From Hyphomicrobiales bacterium (GTDB taxonomy: Bacteria > Pseudomonadota > Alphaproteobacteria > Rhizobiales > Rhizobiaceae), in contig JAFKJW010000180.1 in NCBI GenBank assembly GCA_017305925.1, positions 1-64,000 on the forward strand: 64,000 nt of DNA. The letters are read 5' to 3'. Shown piece by piece: positions 18,219 to 27,972 of this stretch. Within the stretch, counting starts at the first letter, position 1; each line of letters starts with the position of its first letter. Made by a program: the position numbers and the translations under genes. Under the pieces are notes generated by a model. That model saw nothing but the letters and a program-made list of their open reading frames with translations. It ran no database searches and was not told the origin of the DNA.

Positions 18219-19265
18219 TCAGGTCCTCGGCGCGCGGGTGGCGGCACGCTGACGCCGCCGCGCGGCGTAGACGGACAGGCCCACCGCCACGATCAGGATG
18301 CCGCCATTGAAGAAATACTGGACGTAGAACGGAGCGCCGAGCTGCTGCACGCCCGAGAACGAGAAGGCCAGGACCAGGACGGAGAGCAGCGTGCCGATCA
18401 CGTTGACGCGGCCGGGCTTGATCGAGGTCGCGCCCAGGAGCGTCGCGGCGAACGCCGGCAGCAGATATTCGGGGCCGACGCTGGGCGTGCCGGTCTGCAG
18501 GATGCTGCCGAGCACGATGCCGGCGAAGCCGCTGAGCAAGCCGGAGACGATGAACGCGCCCGTCACGTGCCGGCGCACATTGATTCCGGTGAGCTCGGCG
18601 GCCCGCACGTTCGCGCCGATCACATAGAGGTTGCGGCCGACCGGCAGATATTCCGTCATGATCCACAGCGCCACCGAGATCAGCGCCACATAGACTGCCG
18701 GCAGCGGCACGCCGTAGACGATCTGCGTAAGGTTCGTGAAACTTTCCGGCAGGCTCATCCCGCTGATCTGCTCGCCGTTGGAGTACCAGTTGGTCACGCC
18801 GTAGAGGAGCGTGCCGGTGCCCATGGTCGCGATGAAGGAGTCGATGTGGAAGACGGTGACGAGCAGCCCGTTGGCGAAGCCGACGGCGAGCGACAGAACG
18901 AGGATGAGCAGCGCGGCCTCGGGCCAGCCGAGGCCCTGTTCCACCTGCAGCCCGACGATGAGCACCTGCGCCATGCCCAGATGATAGCCGATCGACAGGT
19001 CGAACTGCTTGGTGGCGAGCGGGATCATTTCCGCCAGCGCCAGCATCGCCGTCACCGACTGGCTCATCAGGATGGTGTTGATGTTGATGGCGCTGAAGAA
19101 GCTGGACGGTCGCAGGGCGCCGAACACCGCCATGATGAGCAAGAGGACGAAGAGAAGGCCGTAGATCGCCACGAAATTGGACAGCGTGGCCGTCGGCGCT
19201 GCCTGGCGCGCCGGCTGCGCCGCACTGCGTTGAACCGTGGTGTCGGACATGCCTTTCTCCGCCAT
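18219..19265 (-). CDS. Ribose-type sugar ABC transporter permease
   Basis: 348 residues from ATG 19265, which overlaps the ATPase stop codon as TGATG; MSDTT at 19250 is an alternative start. About ten hydrophobic helices and typical RbsC-family segments (IPLATKQFDLSIGYHLGMAQ, IDSFIATMGTGTLLYG, AAELTGINVRRH). It forms the membrane channel with the ATPase next to it. Confidence 0.9.
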   Translation of the reverse strand: MAEKGMSDTTVQRSAAQPARQAAPTATLSNFVAIYGLLFVLLLIMAVFGALRPSSFFSAININTILMSQSVTAMLALAEMIPLATKQFDLSIGYHLGMAQVLIVGLQVEQGLGWPEAALLILVLSLAVGFANGLLVTVFHIDSFIATMGTGTLLYGVTNWYSNGEQISGMSLPESFTNLTQIVYGVPLPAVYVALISVALWIMTEYLPVGRNLYVIGANVRAAELTGINVRRHVTGAFIVSGLLSGFAGIVLGSILQTGTPSVGPEYLLPAFAATLLGATSIKPGRVNVIGTLLSVLVLAFSFSGVQQLGAPFYVQYFFNGGILIVAVGLSVYAARRRQRAATRAPRT

Positions 19266-20782
19266 CAATGCACTCGCTCGCTTTGCTCGCTCGCCATCGA
19301 GGAGCGGGTGAGAAGCCCCTCCAGCGTCAGCGCTGGGCCGGCGAGCTCCGATGTTATCGCGCCGCGCCCGATCACCAGCGCCCGATCGCACAGCGCCGCC
19401 ACCTCCTCGAAGTCGGAGGAGACGACAAGGACGGCCGCTCCTTCGGCTGCGAGGTTGCGCAGCATGCGGTGGATGATGCCCTTGGCGCCGATGTCGACGC
19501 CTGCGGTGGGCTCCTCCATGATGAAAAGCTTGGCGCCGGTGGCCAGCCAGCGGCCCACGAAGATCTTCTGCTGGTTTCCGCCGCTCAGCCAGTCGATGAG
19601 GGCGGCCGGGTTGCGCGGCCGCACGTCGAGCCGCTCCAGCGTATCGCGCACTGCGCCGACCTCCCAGGCCGCATCGATGGGCTTGAACAGGGCGCCGGAC
19701 ACGCTCTGGAGGTTCGGGAAGAGATTTTCGCGCAGCGACATGCCGCTGAGCGCGCTCTCGGCGATCCGGTCGCCGGCGAGCAGGGCGATTCCCTTGCCGA
19801 TCCGCGCGCCAACCGGCATGTCGGCCGGGATCACGTCCGTCCCGAGCCGGATGGTGCCGGAAACGTGCGGATGGGCGCCGAAGATGGCGCGGCCGATGAC
19901 CTCGTGGCCGGCGCCGCGCAGGCCCACGAGGCCGACGATCTCGCCCCGCCCTACCGTGAGAGACAGCGGCCCCTGGTTGCCGGCGCGCAGGTCCTCGACG
20001 GCGAGGAGCGGGCTCGTGCTGCGCGTCTGCGCCGCCGGCGCATGCTGAATCTGCAATTCGCGGCCGAGCATGTCGCGCACGATGGCTTCCGTCGTCAGAT
20101 CTCCGATCGGGCTCGACCGCACATGGCGGCCGTCGCGCAGCACCGTCACCCGATCGACCAGGCCGAAAAGCTCGTTCAGCCGATGGCTGACGTAGAGGAT
20201 GCTCGTGCCGGAAGCGCGCAGCCGCCGCAGCACCTCGAACAGGTGCAGCGCGTCCGGGCCGGGAAGCGAAGCGGTGGGCTCGTCCAAAACCACGATCCGC
20301 GCATCGCGCGAAAGGGCGCGCACGATGCCGAGGATCGCCTTGCCAGCGGCGCTCAGCGAGCCGACAAGGGCTCGCGGATCCGGCGGGGCAATGGACATGC
20401 CGGCATAGATGCGTTCGGCCTGCTTCCAGACCTCCTTCCAGGAGATCATGCCCGCTCGACGGGGAAAGCCGGCCACAAGCGCGACGTTCTCGCCGATGCT
20501 GAGCTCGTCCACCAGGCCGAGATCCTGATGGACGAAGGCGATCGGCACCGTGTCGGCATAGGGGTTGGCGCGACGCCCCGTCACGACGATCTCGCCCTGG
20601 TCGGCCTGGAAGATCCCGGCGAGGATCTTGATCAGCGTCGACTTGCCGGCGCCGTTCTCGCCGACCAGAGCGTGGATTTCGCCCTGGCCGATCGTCAGAT
20701 CGACGCCGTCCAGAGCGAGCGTGCTCAGGAAGCGCTTGGTCAGGCCGCGAATCTCGACTGCAGGTGGCGGGTCGCTTGCCAT
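19265..20782 (-). CDS. Ribose-type sugar ABC transporter ATPase (two domains)
   Basis: 505 residues with tandem nucleotide-binding domains. The first has Walker A GENGAGKSTLIK and Walker B IVVLDEPTASL. Its signature position reads LSAAGKAILGIVRAL in place of the usual LSVGQ, a divergence worth noting. The second domain has the degenerate Walker A typical of the family (GLRGAGHEVIG) and LSGGNQQK signature. RbsA/MglA-like proteins energise sugar import. Confidence 0.9.
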   Translation of the reverse strand: MASDPPPAVEIRGLTKRFLSTLALDGVDLTIGQGEIHALVGENGAGKSTLIKILAGIFQADQGEIVVTGRRANPYADTVPIAFVHQDLGLVDELSIGENVALVAGFPRRAGMISWKEVWKQAERIYAGMSIAPPDPRALVGSLSAAGKAILGIVRALSRDARIVVLDEPTASLPGPDALHLFEVLRRLRASGTSILYVSHRLNELFGLVDRVTVLRDGRHVRSSPIGDLTTEAIVRDMLGRELQIQHAPAAQTRSTSPLLAVEDLRAGNQGPLSLTVGRGEIVGLVGLRGAGHEVIGRAIFGAHPHVSGTIRLGTDVIPADMPVGARIGKGIALLAGDRIAESALSGMSLRENLFPNLQSVSGALFKPIDAAWEVGAVRDTLERLDVRPRNPAALIDWLSGGNQQKIFVGRWLATGAKLFIMEEPTAGVDIGAKGIIHRMLRNLAAEGAAVLVVSSDFEEVAALCDRALVIGRGAITSELAGPALTLEGLLTRSSMASEQSERVH

Positions 20783-20859
20783 GGTCTCTTACCTGAGGCC
20801 GCGTCTGGAAGGGGAACGGGCAACGGCGCTATCCGTCGCCCGTCGCTACGGCTCTCCAG

Positions 20860-22059
20860 TCAGTTGCAGGCCGTGTCGGTGCCCTTCCAGATATTCACAT
20901 AATGGCAGGCGAAGTTGTTGCTCGGCACGAACTCGTTGTCCTTGCCGCCCTCGCTGTCGACATTGTCCTTCACGATCAGGAAGACGGGCTGCACGAACTT
21001 CGCGGGCTCCTCGCCGGCCATGGCGCGCACGACCGCATCCACCGCCATGTAGCCGAAGAGCGAGCTGGGCTCCGGAACGCTCGCCACCTCGAAGCCGCCC
21101 TTGCGGATCATGTCGTAGGCCGAGGGCGGAGCATCGGCGCCGACCAGCTTGATCTTGTCGGTGGAGGCGCCGGCAGCGCGCAGCGCAGCGGCGACATTGG
21201 TGTAGTAGCCATCGCAGCACGTGGTCATCCACCAGCTGTCGCCATAGCGGGCCAGCAGGCCGGACACGGCCGCGTTCATGCGTGCCGAAGCGTCGCCCAG
21301 CGGCATGTTGATGGTCTCCAGCATCTTGCAGCCGGAGCAGTTGGCAATGGGCGTCGTCGTCGCCTTCGCCTTGAAGCGGGCGATGGCGTAGCTGTTGTCC
21401 ACCATGTGGATGTTCTGGCCTTTGCCGTCGGACATGGCGATCACGTAAGCCGCCTCGGCCTGCCCGATCTCGGCCGGGTTCGAGACGATGTTGTGGTAAA
21501 GGCCGAGTTCGGGGCTCGGACCGGGGAACGCCGTGGCGTGGATGCCGATCACCGGGATGTGGCGGGCGATGGCGTCCTTGATGGGCTTCTGCAAGGCATT
21601 GGCGTCGGCGGGCGTGATGATCGCCGCCGGGTTCGCCGCAAGAGCCTGCTGCATGGCAGAAAGAGTGCCGCTGACTGTGCCCTGGCCGTTGAAGGTCATC
21701 ACGTTCCAGCCGAGCGCCTTGGCGCCCTCCTCCACGCCTTTGCCCCACAGCACGTGCGGCGTGTAGGATTGGTCGGGCGAAACATAGGCAAGGGTGAAGC
21801 TGCCTTCGGGCGCCCGCGGCCCGCTGGTCGGCCCCTTCCATTCGGTCTGCGGCTTGGTCCGCTCGGCGACGATCGCCTTGGCCTCGTCCACGGACAGCGT
21901 TTCCTGGATGACGGGCTCCGGCCACGCCGGATAGGGCTCGGCCCGGGTTTCGGCCAGGGCGGCGCCTGCCGCAAGGGTCGCGGGAACGAGGGTCGCACCC
22001 AGCAGGGCCGCCTGTGCGGCTCGGGTTGCGAAGATATGCCTGTACAGTCGCTTGAGCAT
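20860..22059 (-). CDS. Sugar ABC transporter periplasmic binding protein
   Basis: 399 residues from ATG 22059, preceded by GGAGG at good spacing. Signal peptide ends near ALAETRA. The fold is the ribose/galactose binding type (FTLAYVSPDQSYTPHVLWGK, PVIGIHATAFPG). It is longer than the usual ~320 residues and has several cysteines in the mature part (ANCSGCK, TTCCDG, NFACHY, TACN), which may form disulfides in the periplasm. First intact gene of the uptake operon. Confidence 0.88.
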   Translation of the reverse strand: MLKRLYRHIFATRAAQAALLGATLVPATLAAGAALAETRAEPYPAWPEPVIQETLSVDEAKAIVAERTKPQTEWKGPTSGPRAPEGSFTLAYVSPDQSYTPHVLWGKGVEEGAKALGWNVMTFNGQGTVSGTLSAMQQALAANPAAIITPADANALQKPIKDAIARHIPVIGIHATAFPGPSPELGLYHNIVSNPAEIGQAEAAYVIAMSDGKGQNIHMVDNSYAIARFKAKATTTPIANCSGCKMLETINMPLGDASARMNAAVSGLLARYGDSWWMTTCCDGYYTNVAAALRAAGASTDKIKLVGADAPPSAYDMIRKGGFEVASVPEPSSLFGYMAVDAVVRAMAGEEPAKFVQPVFLIVKDNVDSEGGKDNEFVPSNNFACHYVNIWKGTDTACN

Positions 22060-22130
22060 GATTTTCCTCCTGAATGTTTTCCGATCACTTCCTTGGTCGA
22101 GTGAACTGTCGTCCGCGGCGGAAGGCCGGC

Positions 22131-23461
22131 CTACTCCGCCGCGACCGTCGGCGGATGACCGACGGATCGGCTTGCTGCACCGGTCCTCCGCCCGAGCGCT
22201 CCTGCCGCGCCTCCGTCCTGCATCGCGCGCAGGTGATAGAGCGTGGTGGTGTCGATGAGATCGACCATGTCGTAGGTGATGGGGGCGTCCGTCGGCACGT
22301 CGCAGCGCAGCTTTGCGCCGGTGAGCAGGCCGAGCGGCACGACATTCTCCGCCTTGGCCGTCTCGTAGAGGTCGTTGAGCGCATAGACGGTCGAGCCGCC
22401 GGCGCCGTCGATGAGGGTGCCCGCCTTGAGGGGACGTTTGGCGGCGCCGAAAACCTCCGTCACCAGCCCCAGTTTCGGCACGATGGTGGGATGCGCGAAC
22501 TCCACCGCATTGACGATGGAAAGCGGGATCTCGTTGGTCACGAGATGATACGGCGTATACATGTTGTAATAGCCGTCGGAACCGGTCACATCGAGGTATT
22601 TCAGGTCCTCCCGAACCTGGGGATGGTCGGTATAGACGCACAGGAACACGCCCGGCGTCACGCTCCGGTCGAAATCGATCGAGCCGTCGGGATGCTTCAG
22701 CGGGCGGGCGTAGTCGACGACGCCGCGCCGGTTGAGAAGGCCCCCCTCGCTCTTGGGACGGAACAGCTCGGGAATCTCGTTCACGCCCGCGATCGGCCCG
22801 TGCATGCCGCGAATGTCGGGCACCAGGCCGGTGTAGTTGGAGATGCACGCCATCTCGATCATGGTCTTGGTGGCATCGCGGAAGGTCACGAGAAAGTGCG
22901 GATTGACGCCCAGGCGCCTGGCATCCTCCGCCACGCTGTCGGGCGTGGCGTAGCGGTCGAAGAGGCCGATGCTGGAGGGAGCCTTGCCGACGGCCACGAT
23001 CTCGAATCCGAGGCCGGCGTAGCGATCGTGATACTCTGCGATCAGGCCGGGCTCGTCGCCCGACGAGACGGTGTAGACGACGCCGGCCGCCTGGGCCATC
23101 CGGTAGAGGAGCGGGCCGACGACGACGTCATATCGGGATTGCCGGTCGCCTCCACCACGACATCGATCGGAAGCTCGGAGAGGATTTCCGCATCCTGGGT
23201 GGCCACCGGCCTGCCGGCGCGGACGGCGTCCGCCGCGGTCGAGGCGTTGTCGGTGACGACGACATCCTCCCGGCGATGCCCGCAAAGCTCGAAGGCCCGC
23301 ACCACGCGATCGGTGCTGATGTCGGCGATGACGGCGTTGCGGATGCCTTTCATGAGGCCGATCTGGCAGATCGCGCCCGTGCCCATGCGGCCGGCTCCGA
23401 CGAACCCGACCTGGATCGGCCTTCCCTCCTCCGCCCGACGGTCCAGCGCCTGCTTGAACAT
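22131..23461 (-). pseudogene. Frameshifted SAF-domain NAD(P)-dependent oxidoreductase (homoserine dehydrogenase-like)
   Basis: Two frames are needed. From ATG 23461 (AGGGG upstream) the first gives a Rossmann fold (IQVGFVGAGRMGTGAICQIG ... DVVVEATGNPD). The second continues the same protein as YDVVVGPLLYRMAQAAGVVY to the stop at 22131. The join is near 23140. Relatives carry about twenty further residues between GNP and the VVVGP segment, so an internal deletion that is not a multiple of three is the simplest explanation. Combined length is about 440 residues. It was the first gene of the sugar operon; as written only the N-terminal third can be made. Confidence 0.75.
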
Positions 23462-23476
23462 TTCACCCCTATTTCT

Positions 23477-23504
23477 GTTATTCTGAATGTCTGATATTAT
23501 GAAT
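23477..23504. promoter_or_regulatory. Imperfect 12-bp direct repeat between the divergent operon and its regulator
   Basis: On the minus strand ATTCATAATATC and ATTCAGAATAAC are two 12-bp copies (10 of 12 identical) four bases apart, inside an AT-rich stretch 16-43 bases upstream of the oxidoreductase start. This is a good candidate operator for the divergent FadR-type regulator and overlaps the expected promoter. Confidence 0.45.
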
Positions 23505-23671
23505 TACAGCTAGAGCCTCGTGTCAAGGCGGCTTCGGAGGTTTCATGCTTGCCCCTTCGATCGAGGGCTCAGACACGGTTTCGCGGCCGATGCGTGTGTC
23601 TGCCTTGGTGTCGCCTCGGATGGGCGGATCAAAAGCGGGAAGATAGGATTCGGTGACGACGCTTGCGCGCC

Positions 23672-24457
23672 ATGGCATATAGGCGTGACGATCTGAGAAC
23701 GGAGACGGTGCGATTGGACCAGAATGGGCTGACGGAGAATACAAGCACGCTCATCCGGCCGGTCAGTCGGGCGACGCTGCCTCAGGAGATTGTGAAGGCC
23801 CTCACGGATCTGATCATGAGACGGGTGTGGAAGCCGGGCGATCTCATTCCATCGGAGAAGGAGCTCGCGATCCGCTTCCAGGTGGGGCGCTCGACCATCC
23901 GCGAAGCGGTCAAGAGTCTGGTCGTCCTCGGCGTGCTGGAGGCTCGGGCCGGCGAAGGCTCCTTCGTGCGCGAGCCGACCTCCGAGCTTCTCTCCGGAGC
24001 CTTCCGCTGGGGCCTTTTGTTGAGCGAGGGCAATCTGGACCATCTCGTCGAGGTCCGAGTGCTGGTCGAGGTGGAATGCGTGCGCCGCGCCGCGGAGAAT
24101 CGCACCGATGCGCTGGTGGCGGTTCTGCGCGCTTCAACCGAGGAGATGCGCGCCGAGCCCATGGATCACAATGCTTTCATGGAGGCGGACACTCGTTTTC
24201 ATCTGGCTGTCGCCCATGCCGCCAGAAACCCGATCTTCGAGAATATCGGCTCGACCATCCAGGCGATCGTGCGGATCTGGTATCCCAAAACCTACTACAT
24301 CCCTGAAACCAAGGGGCGAACAATCTCGGAGCACCAGGCGATCGCCGACGCCATCGATGCCGGCGACATCGAGGCGGCAGGAAACGCGATGCGGGACCAT
24401 CTTCTCGCTGCCGGCGAGCGCTTGCGCACCCTCGTTCCGGCGACCTTGCGTTCATAG
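23672..24457 (+). CDS. FadR/GntR-family transcriptional regulator
   Basis: 261 residues from ATG 23672; a GTG at 23711 or nearby TTG could be the true start because the first residues are not conserved-looking. The N-terminal winged helix (PGDLIPSEKELAIRFQVGRSTIREAVKSL) is GntR type, and the C-terminal FCD effector domain shows DTRFHLAVAHAARNPIFENI and SEHQAIADAIDAGD with the metal-binding His residues. It is divergent from the sugar operon and presumably represses it until a sugar-acid ligand binds. Confidence 0.88.
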   Translation: MAYRRDDLRTETVRLDQNGLTENTSTLIRPVSRATLPQEIVKALTDLIMRRVWKPGDLIPSEKELAIRFQVGRSTIREAVKSLVVLGVLEARAGEGSFVREPTSELLSGAFRWGLLLSEGNLDHLVEVRVLVEVECVRRAAENRTDALVAVLRASTEEMRAEPMDHNAFMEADTRFHLAVAHAARNPIFENIGSTIQAIVRIWYPKTYYIPETKGRTISEHQAIADAIDAGDIEAAGNAMRDHLLAAGERLRTLVPATLRS

Positions 24458-24650
24458 GCCAGCCGTTCGCCGACAGCCGTCCCGTCAGCAGGCCAGCATG
24501 TGCAGCGTTTCAGCAGGCGTCTCGATGCCGGCGACGATATCGGGAATCGAGGAAAATTCCTCCGGCGTGCGGCCGCGCCCGTCCTTCTGCGCACAAAGAT
24601 CCTGGCGATCCTGACGATCCTCGCCATCCATGGAACCTTCCGGCCGACGG

Positions 24651-27600
24651 TTAGCTGTCAAGGATCTTGCGAACTTTCAGCGCCAGCTCATCGACGCTGA
24701 ACGGCTTGGTCAGGAGGCTCGTCCCGGCATCGAGGACGCCGTTGTGGACGATGGCGTTGCGGGTGTAGCCGGTCGTATAAAGCACCTTCAGGTCCGGCTG
24801 ATGCTGCCTTGCCCTGTCCGCGAGCTCGCGTCCGGACATTTCCGGCATCACGACGTCGGTGAACAGCAGCGATACCCTCTGTCCGGACTGAAAGTGGCGG
24901 AGCGCTTCGGCGGGGCCGGACGCTTCCATGACGCTATAGCCGAGGTCTTTCAAGGCTTCGACCGAGACCGCGCGAACGCGCTCCTCGTCTTCGACGACCA
25001 TCACCAGTTCGGTGGCCGTACCCTTGTGTATCGCCGCCATGTCGAGAGGCTTCGACGGCTCGGGGGCCTCGCCGTAGAATCTCGGCAGATAGATCTTGAC
25101 GGTCGTGCCGACCCCCAGCTCGGAATAGATCTTCACGTGACCGCCGGATTGCCGCACGAATCCATAGACCTGGCTGAGGCCGAGCCCGGTGCCCTTTCCG
25201 GTTTCCTTCGTGGTGTAGAACGGGTCGAAAGCGCGCGCCCTTACCTCGTCCGTCATTCCCGACCCGGTGTCCGCGACGGCGATCAACACGTACTGCCCGG
25301 GCTCGATCGCGAACTCGCGCGCGAAAGCGTCGTCGACGAACGCATTGGAGGTTTCGATGGTCAGTTTTCCGCCGTCAGGCATGGCGTCGCGGGCATTGAC
25401 GCAAAGATTGAGGACGGCGCTTTCCAGCTGAGCGGGATCGACCTTGGTCTGCCATAGCCCGGCCCCCTGCACGGTCTCGACGGTGATCGGCTCGCCCAAT
25501 GTCCGGGCAACCAATTCCGTCATGTTCGAAACCATCTTGTTGGGATTGACGGGCTCGGGAGCCAAAGGCTGCTGCCGGGAGAACGCCAGCAGGCGCTTGG
25601 TCAGGTCCGCAGCCCTGCGCGCGCCGTCAATCGCGCCCTCGACGAAACGTTCGACGTCGGTCTCCCCCTTCGCCAACTTTCGCTGCAGCAGATTCAGGCC
25701 GCCGATGACGACCGCCAGCATATTGTTGAAGTCGTGGGCGATGCCGCCCGTCAACTGACCCACGGCCTCCATCTTCTGCACCTGGCGAAGCTGCTCCTCC
25801 GCCTTGGCCCGTTCCAGCACCTCCGCGGCCACCCGCTCCTCGAGCGTGACGTTCAACGCGTGAAGCGCTTGCTCCGCGCGCTTCCGTTCGGCGATCTCGC
25901 GCTCGGCAGCCTGGTAGAGCCGCGCGTTGTCGATCGCCGTCGCGGCCTGCCCGGCGATGCCGACCAGCAGTTCCTCATGCTCTTCGACGAAACGACCCGG
26001 CTGGGAATGGCCGAAGAACAGGCCCCCGATCACGTCCCCGGCACGCGAGTTCACCGGCACGGCGAGATAGCTGCGGACCGGCAGGTGCCCTTCCGGCATC
26101 CCGTAATACGGGGCGTTTTTCCCGTAGCGGGGGTCCTTGGTGATATCGTCGGATCTGACGACTCCTTCGCCCTCGAACGTAGGACCGAAAACCTTGGTGT
26201 TTCGGGGCATCGGGAACTTGGAGAAGGCTTCCTTCGGCACGCCCGACAGGGCGTACAGCATGTAGGATTCGCCCTTGTCGTTGATGACGTTGTGGAAAAA
26301 TGCCCCGAACTCGGCGCCGACCAATTCCGTGCAGGCATCGGTGACGATCTGGACGACCCTGTCGACGTCGAGCTCCTCCGCGACGGCCGCCGCCGATCGG
26401 TTCAGCACCTGCAGCTTGCGCGTCTCCGCGCGGATCGCGGCTTCGGTCCGGCGCGCCTCGGTCACGTCGACATTGACGCCGATCATGCCGACAAATTCTC
26501 CGCGCGGCCCCAGGCGCGGCCGCGCGTTGGTTACCATGTCGCGATACTCTCCGTCGTGCCGCCTGAACCGCAACTCGACGGTGAAGCCCTCATGGTCCAC
26601 CATGGCTCGCCTGAAGGGTGCCAACGCCCTGACGTCGTCCGGATGGACAGTCGCGAACCAGTCGAAGGCAGAAATTTCCCCCTCGGACACTCCCCAGAAT
26701 TCCCGTTGGGCGAAGTTCAGATAGATGCACTTCGCCTCGGCATCGCTCATCCACAGCATTACCGGGGCATTCTCGGCAACAAGGCGGAAGCGCTCCTCGC
26801 TCTCGCGCAGCGCTATTTCATTTCGCCTTGCCTCGGTGACGTCATGACCCTGGACAAAGACACCGGTCACCCGGCCGTTGGACACGACCGGCTGATAGAT
26901 GAAATCCAGATACCGCTCGTCCTCGTCCGATCGATAGCGCAGGTTCACCTTCTGGCCGCGACCGACGAACGGCTTGCCCGAGGCGTAGACGCTGTCGAGC
27001 AATTTGTTGAAACCTTGGGACGCCACCTCGGGCAACGCTTCGGCGACCGTTTTTCCAAGGATGTCGCGATGGTCGACCAGAGTCAGATAGGCCTCGTTCG
27101 CCATCGCAAAACGATGGTCTGGCCCGCTCAGCATGGCGATGAAGCCCGGCGCTTGGTCGAACATGCTGCGCAAGCTTTCCCGCTCAGACGCAAGTTCGCG
27201 CTCGGCCTTTACCTTCGACGTCGTTTCCACGACCACGGCGATCACGCCGACGGGAATGCCCTTGTCGTCGAGCAGGGGAGAATAATCGAGATCCAGCCAC
27301 AACTCTTCCGGCTCGCCGTTCCGGAAGAGGGTCATCGCTTGTTCCCGGTACGCCAGGGTGCCGCCGGCCAGCCCGACCTTCATGACGTTGTCGTTGAAAT
27401 CGGCGACCTCCGGCCAGCCCTCTCGCACCTTGGAGCCGAACAAGGTGGGATGGCGCCCTCCCGAGAAACGGGAATAGGCGTCGTTGTAGATCATCACGCC
27501 GTCTTCGTTCCAAAGGGTCACGAGCGCGACCGGAGAGCGAAGAACCAAGGCGACGTTTGCTTTGACATGCTCGGGCCACTGCTCGATTTCGCCCAACGAC

Positions 27601-27797
27601 GTCGCAGCCCAATCGAATGCCGCTATGATGCCCGCAGCCTCGCCTCCGCCTGCGAGAAACGGATACGCGTCGGTCCCTCGTTTCGGCAATTCCCCCTCCG
27701 CCCCGATCAGCCTCTCGTAACGGGAGTATGACGGAATTGTTCCATGTTCACCCCGGGTCTCGACAACATGCCGGTTCCTTAGGGCAGAAGGCCGCAA
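24651..27797 (-). CDS. Hybrid sensor histidine kinase: PAS-PAS-PAS-GAF-HisKA-HATPase-REC
   Basis: 1048 residues, no membrane segments, so a cytosolic sensor. Three PAS-like domains lie in about residues 60-450, a GAF domain in about 470-640, the phospho-acceptor His near residue 689 in GGIAHDFNNML, an HATPase domain (N box NLCVNARDAM, G boxes ADTGSGM and KGTGLGLS), and a C-terminal receiver with Asp in LLFTDVVMPEM. It belongs to the class whose receiver accepts phosphate from the same chain. A lone receiver protein is encoded divergently at 27973. Confidence 0.92.
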   Translation of the reverse strand: MRPSALRNRHVVETRGEHGTIPSYSRYERLIGAEGELPKRGTDAYPFLAGGGEAAGIIAAFDWAATSLGEIEQWPEHVKANVALVLRSPVALVTLWNEDGVMIYNDAYSRFSGGRHPTLFGSKVREGWPEVADFNDNVMKVGLAGGTLAYREQAMTLFRNGEPEELWLDLDYSPLLDDKGIPVGVIAVVVETTSKVKAERELASERESLRSMFDQAPGFIAMLSGPDHRFAMANEAYLTLVDHRDILGKTVAEALPEVASQGFNKLLDSVYASGKPFVGRGQKVNLRYRSDEDERYLDFIYQPVVSNGRVTGVFVQGHDVTEARRNEIALRESEERFRLVAENAPVMLWMSDAEAKCIYLNFAQREFWGVSEGEISAFDWFATVHPDDVRALAPFRRAMVDHEGFTVELRFRRHDGEYRDMVTNARPRLGPRGEFVGMIGVNVDVTEARRTEAAIRAETRKLQVLNRSAAAVAEELDVDRVVQIVTDACTELVGAEFGAFFHNVINDKGESYMLYALSGVPKEAFSKFPMPRNTKVFGPTFEGEGVVRSDDITKDPRYGKNAPYYGMPEGHLPVRSYLAVPVNSRAGDVIGGLFFGHSQPGRFVEEHEELLVGIAGQAATAIDNARLYQAAEREIAERKRAEQALHALNVTLEERVAAEVLERAKAEEQLRQVQKMEAVGQLTGGIAHDFNNMLAVVIGGLNLLQRKLAKGETDVERFVEGAIDGARRAADLTKRLLAFSRQQPLAPEPVNPNKMVSNMTELVARTLGEPITVETVQGAGLWQTKVDPAQLESAVLNLCVNARDAMPDGGKLTIETSNAFVDDAFAREFAIEPGQYVLIAVADTGSGMTDEVRARAFDPFYTTKETGKGTGLGLSQVYGFVRQSGGHVKIYSELGVGTTVKIYLPRFYGEAPEPSKPLDMAAIHKGTATELVMVVEDEERVRAVSVEALKDLGYSVMEASGPAEALRHFQSGQRVSLLFTDVVMPEMSGRELADRARQHQPDLKVLYTTGYTRNAIVHNGVLDAGTSLLTKPFSVDELALKVRKILDS

Positions 27798-27972
27798 AAG
27801 TCGTGAACCGGAGAATAAGGAACCTCAACACGACGGGGTCCCCGCGTTGCGCGGGCTGGCGCACGACCGGAGGATAACGGATCCGTGACACCCATATGCA
27901 AACGCGATGCCTAAATTGGGACTGGAACCGATATGGCGCTCGGGTGTTTACCACCGTTTGGGGGATTTTTCT

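Noticed and set aside
22060..22848. N-terminal extension of the sugar-binding protein frame
   Set aside because: The signal peptide and ribosome site at 22059 fix the start; the upstream part is out-of-frame reading of the oxidoreductase.
24458..24650. Short frames and a GAGGAA-AA-TTCCTC hairpin between the FadR-type and kinase genes
   Set aside because: The stem is only 6 bp without a T-run and no frame has a family match; not strong enough to call a terminator or gene.
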